In this document: in pieces, positions 53,751 through 64,000 of the stretch | Layout of the letters: each line of letters begins with the position of its first letter | How positions within the stretch are numbered: the stretch's first letter is position 1 | Assembly: GCA_021030905.1 (NCBI GenBank) | Contig: JAGFMI010000005.1 | Location: forward strand, 992,001 to 1,056,000 | Reading direction: 5' to 3' | DNA length: 64,000 nucleotides | Source of the DNA: Pyrenula massariospora | Lineage: Eukaryota > Ascomycota > Eurotiomycetes > Pyrenulales > Pyrenulaceae | Notes under the pieces: model-generated | Database searches by the model: none | What the model was told of the DNA's origin: nothing | Seen by the model: the letters and a program-made list of their open reading frames with translations, nothing else | Position numbers and translations under genes: made by a program

Positions 53751-55661
53751 TCAAATAAGCGCCTGCCCCTTAAACATAGCCTCCTTGACCTCCCTAACGA
53801 TGTCCTTCCGATCATGTTTCCCCACAAATACAATGCCCCTTCCTCTCCGTCCCATGCGTCCCGTCCTTCCAAGCCGGTGCACAAAATCAATCGTGGTGTG
53901 CGGTACGTCATATAACAGGACGTGGCGTACGGCAAGTGTATCGATCCCTCTGGATCCCAGATCGGTTGTGACCAGGACCTTGGTGTTGTCTAGGTGTCGC
54001 CGTCCGCCGCTAGCAGGCGTGCTGTTGGACAGCTTGTCAAAAGGGATGAAATCCTTTCCCGATTGCTTCAGCGAGCCGTCGACCCGCTCTGCAGCAGTGA
54101 ACATTGATAGAATCTCACGCTGCCGCGACTCTGGCGTATCACGAGTCAACGCCACGGCATCGATGCCTTTGGACGACAGGTACTGAGCCACTTGCTCTGC
54201 TTTTTCTCTCTCGTTGACGAAGACGAGCATGCTTTTCACGGCGTCGTGGGATTTTGCGTCTTCGTGAACGGCTTTACCGATTGTCCAGATTGTGTTGGCG
54301 CATGCGAGATCCCTATTCCCACGATAGGGCTCCTTTTCAATGTCAATGACACCAAGCTGGACCCGTCGGGGTATAGAGTGCAACTTTGGAGTGACGAGGC
54401 GGTTAATTGTAGGAAAGCGCTTGTCAAGGAATGAATCCAGGGCCTTCGGGATGGTTGCGGAGCAGAGTATGAGTTGCTTGAGTGACGGTGCGCATTTGTC
54501 AATTATAGCAGAAGTGGTAGGAGAGAAGGAGCGGTCAAGAAGGGAATCGGCTTCGTCGATCACCAAATAGTTGACACGTGAAAAGATGTTAGGATCGTTC
54601 TCCCCAATGCTAGAGATGAGATGCGGAGTAGTGATGACAATATCAATGCCGCTCTTAGAGAATAGACGATTACGAATGACAGTTGGAGAATATATGGACG
54701 AAATTGAAGCTGAACGGTATTTTATCGTGTGGGAGAGCAGTTTCGTGACGGCGCCGACTTGTGACACCAATTCGGACGAGGGTAAAATAATTATTGCCCG
54801 CGGCCTGCCCATGCTGGAATTCGGAGAATTTGAAAGCTCAAGCTCGGGCGGATCCAGTTCAAATACGTTCTTTCTCTCTTCCTTTTCGCGTTCTTCTCTT
54901 GCCTTTTTCTCGACCGCCGCTTGTGTTTCGACCACCTCTTGTCGCTTGATTGCATTAATAACCGGCAGCAAATAGGCCAGGGTTTTGCCTGATCCGGTCT
55001 CGGCTGCGAGGAGATATTCCTCGAAATTCGGTTGATCGGCCTCCTTCTTTTGAGACTGCTTTGTGTTCTTCTGAGAGAGTAAAGCAGGCAACGCTAGACG
55101 CTGAATTGGGGTAGGCTCAATCTTCGTCATCTCTGGGAAAGCTTGCTTATACACAGCGTCACAGACTGAAGGTAAGAGGCCAAACTTTTCAAAAGCATCC
55201 AAAGTCGCAATCTTCGCCTTGACAGCGTCCCTTTGGGTATAGGAGATTGGGGTGAGAGCCGACTGCATCTTTAGCGCATGGAAAAGAGGTCTTTCCTTTT
55301 TGTCTTTTGCCTGGGTTCTTGGAGCCTTGGCTACTTTGCTGGTTGTCGTAGCCTGATCTCGCAATCGATCCCTCGCCCGTACCAAATTCTTTCCTCTCAA
55401 ATCAGGATCAGTCTGGTTCATTCCGCCAAAAGGTCTATCATCCTTTCCTTCTCGAGGGACGCTTTGGGCCTTCACTCTCAAGGCTGGACGCTCCTTTTCG
55501 CCCACACGTTGAGATAGCACCATGCGCGATGGTGGCTTGGACTTGCGCATGGCGGTCGCCATGGAACGAGAAGGAGGCCATTTTGGCGGGCGAGACTGGA
55601 TGGATGAATTTCTGAGAAGATGTAGTCTGCAGAATGCACATATGCTGTTTCTTGGTGGCAT
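53751..55661 (-). CDS. mrh4: mitochondrial DEAD-box RNA helicase Mrh4
   Basis: A 636-aa single-exon gene, started at the ATG at 55661. Mrh4 is a mitochondrial-matrix helicase needed for assembly of the large ribosomal subunit. The N-terminus is basic, without acidic residues for about 45 positions, as expected of a presequence. Helicase motifs in order: Q-motif region PTPIQRLALPALL, motif I AAETGSGKT, motif Ia ILPSSELVSQV, motif II as IDEADSLLD, motif III CSAT, then LVFVNERE, TTDLGSRGID (motif V) and HRLGRTGRMG (motif VI). The family hallmark FEKFGLLPSVCDAV lies before the Q motif. All catalytic motifs are intact. Divergent from the BUD4-like gene. Confidence 0.94.
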   Translation of the reverse strand: MPPRNSICAFCRLHLLRNSSIQSRPPKWPPSRSMATAMRKSKPPSRMVLSQRVGEKERPALRVKAQSVPREGKDDRPFGGMNQTDPDLRGKNLVRARDRLRDQATTTSKVAKAPRTQAKDKKERPLFHALKMQSALTPISYTQRDAVKAKIATLDAFEKFGLLPSVCDAVYKQAFPEMTKIEPTPIQRLALPALLSQKNTKQSQKKEADQPNFEEYLLAAETGSGKTLAYLLPVINAIKRQEVVETQAAVEKKAREEREKEERKNVFELDPPELELSNSPNSSMGRPRAIIILPSSELVSQVGAVTKLLSHTIKYRSASISSIYSPTVIRNRLFSKSGIDIVITTPHLISSIGENDPNIFSRVNYLVIDEADSLLDRSFSPTTSAIIDKCAPSLKQLILCSATIPKALDSFLDKRFPTINRLVTPKLHSIPRRVQLGVIDIEKEPYRGNRDLACANTIWTIGKAVHEDAKSHDAVKSMLVFVNEREKAEQVAQYLSSKGIDAVALTRDTPESRQREILSMFTAAERVDGSLKQSGKDFIPFDKLSNSTPASGGRRHLDNTKVLVTTDLGSRGIDTLAVRHVLLYDVPHTTIDFVHRLGRTGRMGRRGRGIVFVGKHDRKDIVREVKEAMFKGQALI

Positions 55662-56159
55662 TCGTGAGCCTAACACCCTTCAACAGAGAAACTAACCCAC
55701 TGGCGAGAGATCGTGCTGCATCCACCGCCTTTCTACCAGCTCCAGAAGTCGAAAGCGCTTTTCATTGAACCCATTCATTGGTCAGCGACTCAAGACCCTA
55801 AGAAAAATTTAAAGTTGTCTTGGCGCGAAAATCGGTTGCCTGGTCGACGGACTGTTGCTCTTTGCTGGAAGGAATCGCGGAATATCAGCCAATCCGCGAC
55901 ACACTCCACTCCCTCACCTCCTGGACTTTATTCCTCCGCAACCTATATTAGACCTTCTCTTCAGCACTGCGATTTGTTTTGAAGCTGCGCGGGTCTCTTT
56001 TCGTACTTTAGGTTTGCCCATCTGCAAAGTGTGTGCACCTTTCTGCCAATCCGGCGTCACATAGCCCATTCCTTGGGCAGACTGGTCCGATTTTCATGAA
56101 CGGGCTGGTACATCAATCTCTCGAGTCCCTACATAAAGCATTGATAGAACATTGACGAG
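55662..56159. promoter_or_regulatory. divergent MRH4 / BUD4-like upstream region
   Basis: About 500 bp between divergent start codons. Short chance frames only. Confidence 0.45.
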
Positions 56160-59100
56160 ATGCCTTCTGAACCTGTCCAACCGCTGCGAATTCAGAAAAG
56201 TACACCTGCTTCTTCCCCAACCAAGATGGGTGTGACCTCATCTCATCGACCATTATCGGAAGTGAGCCCAATGGGTGTCAGACGCAACTCACCGAGCTAT
56301 CTGCAATCTGGCAAGGTAAGTTATATTGAACTTTTGAAATGGACACTAGCTAACATAATAAGGGATCTGTCATCAAAAACGAGTCGTCTCCTTTTGACTC
56401 ATCGCCTTTCAGCCCACTTTCCACTACTTCACCTCGTCTCTTCTGGCAGGGACGTGATAGTGGCTCGCCGGTTAGGCCTACATCGGAAAATCAGGATCCT
56501 GTAGGACGGCGGGAAAGCGTGGTGTCTCCTTCAAAGCGCTCCTCAATTGAAAACCTAAAACGAGCGTCGCGCGTCAAAAACAGCGCTATTTTTGCTCGAG
56601 AACAAAAGAACGAATATGACCCCAGCAACCCCACATTGCTTGATCGCCCTCTCGCAAGTGGACGGCCTCTCAGCACGCAAGTTCAAGGCAACGCTTTCGG
56701 AGGACGTGGGCTCGGAGGGCTACGTCAGTCACAATCGCCGGAGAAAACATTTGAGGACCCAGTCAAGGACATATTTCGCGATTCTGTACAGAGCCTCAAT
56801 GATGTGGCTCCTCTCTCCCCAAGCAAGAAGCAACCATCTCCGACAAAATCTTCAATGTCTAGGCGCGCGGTCCCTCAAACCAAGGGCATGAGCTTTGATC
56901 CTGAAAATGGCATCTGGTCCGACGAGGAAGACGTAAAGCAAGAACGCGTGCTTCCCGGTGGTCGTGTCCTTCGTCGTCATGCGAAAAGCGTTACATTCGA
57001 TCAAGCGCCTCCTCAGATCAACGAATATGAAATGACCACGCCTGACCCTTCTTCAGTCGCGTCAGATTCAAGGGAAGGTAGTTATGACTCCGCAGAAGAC
57101 GAGATGGAAGAAAGCTTTGAACGAGGTTCCTCTCTTGATCGAGAAGATAGCTTTGATGCTTCTCTGGAAGATACGGACAAAACTCCTGTAGTCTTACCTG
57201 AAGACTGGCAATTTATGACACCCCAGAAAGCTACCGACACCCATGAGTTAGCTCGAAACGAAGAAGACCCGTTTGACGAGAGCTATGGCAGTCCTGAACC
57301 TACTGCTCAACCTGGCATGACTGATTATCGTCCTCATCAGACCAGCGTCAATTCAGTTGATTCAAATGGCCAACCACGACCTCTTCCTCCTTTACCTCCG
57401 ATGTCTTCACCAAAGGTTCCCGAGTCACCCTCAAGCAACGCCTTATCTGAGACTGTGGAACGTTTGAGCACCTCAAGAAGAATGCTTCCCTCTCCTCCTC
57501 CACCATCTTCCGTCTCAAAGAACGACATTCGCCGCATGAGTGGAAGCTCAATGTCCTTAGAGGATAGACTACGCCTTATGATGCTCCAAGACCAAGACAA
57601 GCAGAAGATGGAGCAACGCGAGAGGCGCATGAGACGTGCCAACTCCAAAGAAAGAAGTCCAACACATGATGTGATGACTGAAACTTCGGATCAAACAACG
57701 ACTAGAGAGGAATCGATCCCAGTCGAGGATTTCAGTTCTCCGCCAAGAATCTCACGCGAATCAATCCTAAAGAGAATTAGAAGTCAACAAGATCTTGACC
57801 TTGAGGACGAGGATGAATCAGATATTCCTAGCTCAAGTCCCCAGAGACCGCTACCTATGGATCCCGATATCCCCATCCCGTCTAGAGAGAACGATCACAA
57901 CGTCACGATGACAATCGAGTCTAAAACCGAGACACACGTTACAATAAAGGAAGAACCTGCCGATGATGACGATGAGACAGATCTTGCTTCTATCCCAGAG
58001 TACTACCGCACACAACTTGGAGGTGACTTCAATGATTATGATGACGACGCCAGCCAATACTCGCGAACATCAGCGGAGGCGCAGGCGCCGGAACCCATAA
58101 AGCCAACAGTACAATCAGATGAAGGACAGGATACTCCCCGAGCTAATAGTCCCGAGCGTGGAAACATTCCTTCAAACGACAATGCCAAACATACAAACCT
58201 CTCCGGATTCGGGAACTTCGGCCTTGGTGACACTTTTGAACTTGGACTCAAGTCCTACATGACCCCATCTCCACCGGCAGCAGACCGAACAAAACAGCCG
58301 CCAAAGACCAAAAAGGAATGGCACCCCGATGAAGAGCAATATGAACGACGTGTAACGCCAGAAACACATTCCAATGAGATGCATGTTGATTCACAAGCAG
58401 ATAGATCAGAGCAGGGGACGCCTGACTCGGTGATTCGACGACCGTATGAGGAAGCTGCACCGTCCAACTCTCATGATGTCCCAGAAACTCTTGCTACGAT
58501 CAAAGCTCCTGGTAGCCATTTGAAGACACGTCCGTCACTCACTCCAGCGGACTTGGAATCAATGTCAGAAACTCGCCGGCGTGTGAGCGACCAGGCAACA
58601 AGCGATTCTGCTTCTCTGGATAGTGTCATCAAGCATGATGTAGATGACCGTCCATCCTCCGAAGGAAGCTTTGCCAGCAAGGCTTCGCAAAATAGCAGTC
58701 TTCAACGTGGCCTCCCCGATATGCGTAGCAGCACCTTCATGCAGTTGGATCTTCCCAAGGATGAACACGCGGACGACCTTGGTGGTCTTGGACTGGATAA
58801 GGAATTTGACCGTGTCATTGAGAACCAAAAGGTGCAGTTCGAACATTCCCTAAATAGTTTCCATTTCCCCTCCCAAAGTAGACATGAAACCGGATTATGG
58901 TCGAGGAGTTACACCACAAGTACATCTGCTTCCCGGCAGAAGGAAAGGAGTCTCCCTTCTCAAGACCTGCCCGGAGCAGAGTTTGTGCCTGGACAGGGCT
59001 TCACACCCAACCATGATAGAATTCCCACTGACAGATTTCCGATCAAACAGAGAGGTTACTTGATGAGACAGAATACCAAGGTCGTCGTCGCGAGTAACCG

Positions 59101-61113
59101 CAACGAAGACGATGCTGTCCCTGCGTCCATCACCGAAGCACAAGTGGCTGCAGCAAAAGCTCCGTCGCCTACCTCCCCAAGAAAAGCAAGCCAGCAAACT
59201 TGGACCACTGAACCGTGGAATGGTAAGGTTAGACGAAAGAGTATTAAATTAGCTGGCGGTAGTCCACGGAAGAAGGCAGTGGATGCCGGACCAGTACCAC
59301 CCTTGCCTGGCCAGTCCAGCAACGTCCAGGACACCCAAATGGACACGGTTGAAGAAGATCCCCATGACGACCTAGAGGACGGAGCTGAGCGAGGCAGACT
59401 TTTCGTTAAAGTAGTTGGAGCTAAGGAACTTGATCTCCCTCTTCCAAGAAGTAAGCGCTTTCCTTACATTGACCGATTAAGATCTAGCTGACTCGCAATA
59501 ACAGACGAGCGCACACAATTTGCTTTGACACTCGATAATGGTCTCCATTGTGTCACTACTGCATGGCTTGAGCTCGGTCGTACTGCACCGATCGGCCAAG
59601 AATTTGAGTTGGTGGTGCTAAATGACCTAGAATTCCAGCTTACTCTGCAGATGAAACTGGAGGAGCCGAAGGATACACGTCCAAGTTCACCATCAAAAGC
59701 TCCTACCTCGCCCACCAAAAAGACATCAACTTGGGGCAAGGTTTTTGGAAGTCCTAAAAAGAGGAAGGAGCTTGAAGCCAAGATCGCTCAGGAGGCGAAG
59801 CGAACCAGTTCACCAGCCAAAAGAGAGCCTTCAGCTTATGAGCTCACGCAGGGCATTGTAGCGCGTGATGGATCCTTTGCTCGCGCATACGTAGCTCTCT
59901 CAGAACACGAGTCGCAGTGTTTTGGCAGGCCATACACTGTCGATGTGACCGCTTTCAACGAATGGGCAATGGAAGAGGCGACTTCCTTCAACGAATCTAA
60001 TCGCTCGAAGAAAGGAATGCCATCATTGCAACGGCGGCCACCGTACCGTATTGGCAAGCTGGAGTTGCAGCTTTTGTATGTCCCGAAACCAAAAGGAGCA
60101 CGCGACGAGGAAATGCCAAAGAGTATGGCTGGTGCTGTGCGAGAATTGACTCGGGCTGAAGACCTGAGTGCGAGATCATACGAAGGGCATTTGAGCCAGC
60201 AAGGAGGGGATTGTCCGGTAAGCCTTGGCCTCGCTTCATAACTTTAACACAGATAGGTCAAATTAGCTAACAAAGCGGATAGTATTGGCGTCGTCGCTTC
60301 TTCTCTCTTACCGGCGCTAAGCTCACCGCCTACCATGAAGCCACGCATCAGCCTCGTGCGACAATCAACCTAGCCAAAGCCGCCAAGCTCATCGACGACA
60401 AGTCGTCTCTTACCCAGAAAGAGACCAGCACTAAGGGTGGAGGTCGGAGGAAGTCTGCTTTTGCTGAAGAAGAGGAAGGCTATATGTTTGTCGAAGAAGG
60501 GTTCCGCATCCGCTTTGCCAACGGAGAAGTCATCGATTTCTATGCCGACGACAGAGACAACAAGGAAGGCTGGATGAAAGTGCTGACTGAGGTTGTTGGA
60601 AAGAGCTCCAGCACCAGCAGTGCACCCACCGGAAAAGTCAACGCCTGGACCGAGATTGTTCTGAAACGCGAGCGGAGCATGAAAGAGCGAAAGGAGCGTG
60701 CCATGCGAAAACAACGCGTCCCAAGCGACAAGAGCAGAAGTCAAGCCCAAGGACAATCCGCGCCGCGATCAGGCAGCGGTGGAAGTGGCAAGGCCGCCGG
60801 TCCTCCGGTGTCGAGCAGAGACTTTGCCGTCAGCCCCCGCAAGAGCAGCAGCAATGACGGAGCAAGGTCCCCGGCGAAGGGCATGCCGGAGCCGGCGGAG
60901 TGGGTCGCGGGCTGCACCAGGCCAGCGCCTCCACCGCCGGTGGTGGAAAAGAGTCCGCGGCACCACCACCAGCGTCCGGCGCATGCGAGGACAGAGAGCC
61001 ATCTTGGGCACGGCGGAGCGCAGGGGAAGACGGGGAGCCCGGTGAAGGCGAGGGCGGGTGGTGTGGCGGCGGGGCGGCCGAAGAGCATGGTGCTTGACAG
61101 CAAGTTCTACTAG
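56160..61113 (+). CDS. bud4: BUD4/anillin-like septation protein with PH domain
   Basis: Four exons: 56160-56315, 56363-59450, 59505-60217 and 60283-61113, giving 1595 aa; introns are 47, 54 and 65 nt. Bud4 and anillin-like proteins are cortical scaffolds that organise septins and the actomyosin ring at septation sites. The first roughly 1000 residues are disordered, acidic and Ser/Pro-rich, with many SP and basic KR segments. A C2-like anillin-homology region begins near GRLFVKVVGAKELDLPLPR and continues over the third intron-exon junction (FALTLDNGLHCVTTAWLELG). A PH domain starts at YWRRRFFSLTGAKLTAYHE and ends near residue 1500. The tail is basic and low-complexity. The order matches fungal Bud4; the size is on the large side. 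Largest gene in the window. Confidence 0.9.
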
Positions 61114-62150
61114 GATTGACAACTTGAGGACTTTGCTGGGGGCTTTTGTATCGGGCCCTCGTTCGGTCAAGATGATGAGGGGGCGCTTGGAAGATGTTTT
61201 CCGCGGGGAAATTAATGATATGAGGAGATGGGAGCTATGGTTTATGTGCAATGGCCCCTTCGAAACTACCGCCGCCGTAGGCGCTTTTTCATTATTCTTT
61301 AGTTGTTCAGATCTCCTTTGTGGAGTAGCGTGTGGACAGGTTTGGAGGGAGTTTTGTGAGTTTTTTTTGTTGAAAGTCAGATTCTGGTCTGCGATACCCC
61401 ATGATATTCTTGTGTCGTTGTGACTTTGGAATATTCGACGGGAGGAGACGTGTACATACACATACACATACAATTACAAAGAGAGAGTGTGGGTAGACGG
61501 AATGAATTTCAACAAAATTTCAAGGAAGGTGATTCCTAACTTCGGTTTGGTGATATTGTATGCATTCGGTGTTGTATATGATTATGTACAAGACCCCAAA
61601 GGGCTGAATCCTTCGCCTACCTCGAGTGGTACGTCGACCCAATAGTTGACTTTACTCGCACATTTGATTTCTCACTCCTGGGGGCTTTTGGGTCTCTTCA
61701 ATACGGACGCAGCTTTGCCCCTTCCAATTATGTACAGTAATGTGCAGTACGGTATAAACAGCCGTCAGTCTTTAGACACAGAACATCCTCGCCCGTTCCC
61801 CCATCACACAGGCCCTCCTGACTAGGTATCTAGCGTCCATCTCTTGTAGCTGTCACATGACTGCTACTATCTCTCGCGCTGCATGTCTGAACGCCGCCGC
61901 ACTGCTCTCGCTCGAAACTCTGCCGCCGCCGCTGCCTCTAACCCGGGCTTCGTGACTGGGCAAGGAAGGAGTCGTCTGAATTCGTTTGTCCGTTGCGAGG
62001 TATGCTTTGTTGTTGTCATTGATATTAAGACAATTTTACTGTGTCACATCGGCGGGGAGTTCGGGGTTGAGGGACCACTCGCGGTCCTGCTGCAGTCGCT
62101 GTTTCTCGGTCGGTTGCGGCTTGAAGGCGGTCTCGTTGTTGTTGTTATTA
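61114..62150. other. convergent intergenic region
   Basis: About 1 kb between the 3' ends of the BUD4-like gene and the Cys-rich membrane-protein gene. Contains a small hexamer repeat at 61454-61471 and otherwise nothing I can support. Confidence 0.45.
61454..61471 (+). repeat. ACATAC hexamer x3
   Basis: Three exact tandem ACATAC units downstream of the BUD4-like gene, probably in or just past its 3' UTR. Confidence 0.9.
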
Positions 62151-62998
62151 TTAATTCTTTTGTACTGCTTCGGCGGGTAGTTCAGGTTTGAAATATACTT
62201 CGCAATTCTCTAGTCGCTGTAGATCGGCTGACTTCAGGGCAGGCTTTGAGGCTTTTCGGTTGTCGATGTAGTTCTTGTCACCGCGCCGCCGCCGGTGCGT
62301 GCGGTGACGGCGGAAGAGGATGGTGGAGGTAAGGAGAGCGGCGATGAGGAGGACGGCGACGCCGGTACCGATGCCGGCTTTTGCGGCGATGCTGAGGGTG
62401 CCCTTTCGTGAGGAGGAAAAGGAGGGGAAGGGGGGAAGGGAGGGGGTGGGGCAGGGGGAGGAGGTGGTGGATGGGTGGGAGGTTGAAGTCGCTGTAACGG
62501 GAGAGGAGGATGAAGAGGAGGTGTCGGGGCCGAGGACGTAGTACTTCTTGACATCCTGTGGAGGAGGCGCGCCGAAGGTTTCGTTCGAGGGGTTCGAGCA
62601 GGCGATCGTGTGGTTGTCCTTTCCGCAGCAGGCCCAGAGGTTGAGATCTGGGTCCCAGACTACGTCGATAGCGTGCGTTCTCGCTGGATATGCGTTTTGT
62701 CAGCCAAGGACCGTGCTTTCGCCTATCAAGTTTGGTCGGGGCTTTGGGGAATAGACATACCGCACCGAGTGAAACAGCTCTGGTCACTGTAACTTGGGTC
62801 ACTGCATCCTCCCGTATACCATCCGGATCCACCTGGGAGAGAATGTGAATATCCACATATGCCGTCTTCGTAACAGGTGTCGCCGTCGACGCAGCAGCTT
62901 AAATAGGGGGTCGTTGAATTTGGAGAGCCACAGGGGAGCCAGTCGTGGGTAGGATTGTACTTGCGACGATATGCCGCATCAAAACAGGTTGTGGGCAT
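62151..62998 (-). CDS. Cys-rich single-pass membrane protein
   Basis: Exons 62998-62761 and 62683-62151; a 77-nt intron splits an Ala codon. The 256-aa product has an N-terminal Cys-rich region of about 110 residues with paired cysteines (CCVDGDTC, SCFTRC, WACCGKDNHTIAC) and the NPSNETFGAP motif typical of a fungal family of uncharacterised surface proteins. A Ser/Thr/Pro-rich stalk (about 134-172) follows, then one hydrophobic helix (183-203, GIGTGVAVLLIAALLTSTILF, cited at limit) and a basic, probably cytosolic tail (RRHRTHRRRR). This layout resembles a sensor or adhesin. No classical signal peptide precedes the Cys-rich part; an upstream exon cannot be ruled out, although the family often starts MxTxCY. 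Function unknown. Confidence 0.8.
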
Positions 62999-64000
62999 GG
63001 TGGAGGGACGATCCCGTTAAAACATAAAAAAAGGTGTAGATTGAGACGCTTGTTCATGTAGCACAAGTACAGAGATGGAGAAAGAAATCTTGTTACACAA
63101 AGCAACTTTGCAAACCTCACATCATTTGCTGACGACAAAACCCTCCACTGGAGTCCTGCCTTCTTATCCCAAAGATTTGAACCAAGTTACCGTAACGAGG
63201 TTGCTAGGCTGCTCCATGTGCATGTACGGCTGATGCTGTACCACGATCATGACAAGTCACGTCAAATCAACCGCAGGTGGTTGGATGAGATAGGACACTA
63301 CCAACGGAGGGCCGTAAGATCTGTGCAGGGAGGGATTTTATGCAGGTCCCGTCTTACCATATTAATAGTTCCGAAACGTTCATTAAGTACTCGCCTGAGT
63401 AGAGGCCGAACGGAAGGCTTGCAAAACATTGCAATGGCGTCACTTCAGCTCTAAATCTAAGCCTCAGCTTGAAGCCCTAGGAACCTACGCATTTAGGTTA
63501 GCGGGTATATCTGCACTGGTCTCAGCCAACGTCGGCCCCTGCTCAATCCAACCCATTCCGGTCCTAATATGGTCATTCCGACAGTTCGGTATTTTACTTT
63601 TCACAATCGAAAATAGTTGCATACTCTCACAAATCTATTATAATCAAAGTTGCCTTGTAAAGAGTGCGTAAAGCGAACTGGAGATCAACGAACACTCCCA
63701 AAGATCCGATACATACTATGCGGACTGGGTGTAACCTCCAGCCATTACAGACTTTATAGACCCGGAGTGGATATCAAGAAGGTCATGCGTTCACGATTCT
63801 TAAGCTTCCAAGAAAAAAAATCTAGGGCGAATCCGTAAATGGACGCTTTAGATACTCTCGTGAATCGCTTGCTTGAGAAAGGAGAAACAATTGAATAAGC
63901 ATGTCGTGATTGGCAGCGAATCCGAACCGTCAGGGACAGAACTTACTTTGCACTACAGAAGAGGAAGAATGTACGATATACGACGAACCGTGGGTCCCTG
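62999..64000. other. intergenic, right edge
   Basis: Upstream of the Cys-rich gene. No reading frame longer than about 80 codons, no repeat and no RNA gene recognised. Confidence 0.45.

Noticed and set aside
1-64000. tRNA, rRNA or CRISPR features
   Set aside because: I saw no tRNA-like T-arm with matching stems, no rRNA sequence and no regularly spaced repeats; a tRNA scan was not possible here.

Overview
This window looks like nuclear DNA of a filamentous ascomycete (Pezizomycotina). Most genes carry short introns of about 45-80 nt with GT...AG ends, there are no operons, and the gene set is typical of the group: MDM34, MRH4, NUDE, a BUD4/anillin-like protein, an ECM15-like protein and a calmodulin gene whose first coding exon is only the ATG. 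A Leotiomycetes-like fungus is a reasonable guess from protein style, but the sequence alone does not prove it. I saw no rRNA, tRNA, CRISPR or intact transposon. Exon coordinates were derived by hand from reading-frame continuity, splice sites and known family sequence.

Layout. 0.9-9.3 kb: a small membrane protein with a DLEKQ repeat, CDC37 (Hsp90 co-chaperone), an MDL1-like mitochondrial ABC half-transporter, the t-SNARE TLG2 and, divergent from it, calmodulin. 10-16 kb: SAGA subunit HFI1/ADA1 and a 1088-aa multi-pass protein of the Bre4/DUF2421 type. 16.8-22 kb: a secreted Thr/Ser-rich protein with a PAN-like end, an FMO-like monooxygenase and haspin kinase. 23-28.5 kb: COX7, a CCDC47 homologue and MDM34. 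29.5-35 kb: an NmrA-like reductase, a C2H2 plus Zn2Cys6 transcription factor and a PLC-like secreted protein. 35.7-43 kb is gene-poor: a small split ECM15-like gene, a six-exon P450, a possible unknown gene and a 736-aa unknown membrane protein. 44.4-52.7 kb: IPK1, a nitroreductase, a lipocalin-like protein, NUDE and an unusual fusion of a FAR1-like DNA-binding region to an isochorismatase-type hydrolase. 53.7-63 kb: MRH4, a BUD4/anillin-like protein and a Cys-rich single-pass membrane protein.

The genes are mostly unrelated housekeeping functions. Loose themes are mitochondrial biogenesis and membranes (MDL1, COX7, MDM34, MRH4), ER/endosome function (CCDC47, TLG2) and cell division (haspin, NUDE, BUD4, calmodulin). 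Oxidoreductases are scattered (FMO, NmrA-like, P450, nitroreductase), but there is no backbone biosynthetic enzyme, so this is not a metabolite cluster. Two points stand out: the FAR1-isochorismatase fusion, and a recurring strand-composition switch (C-rich, then G-rich, on the sense strand) at the 3' ends of at least nine genes.
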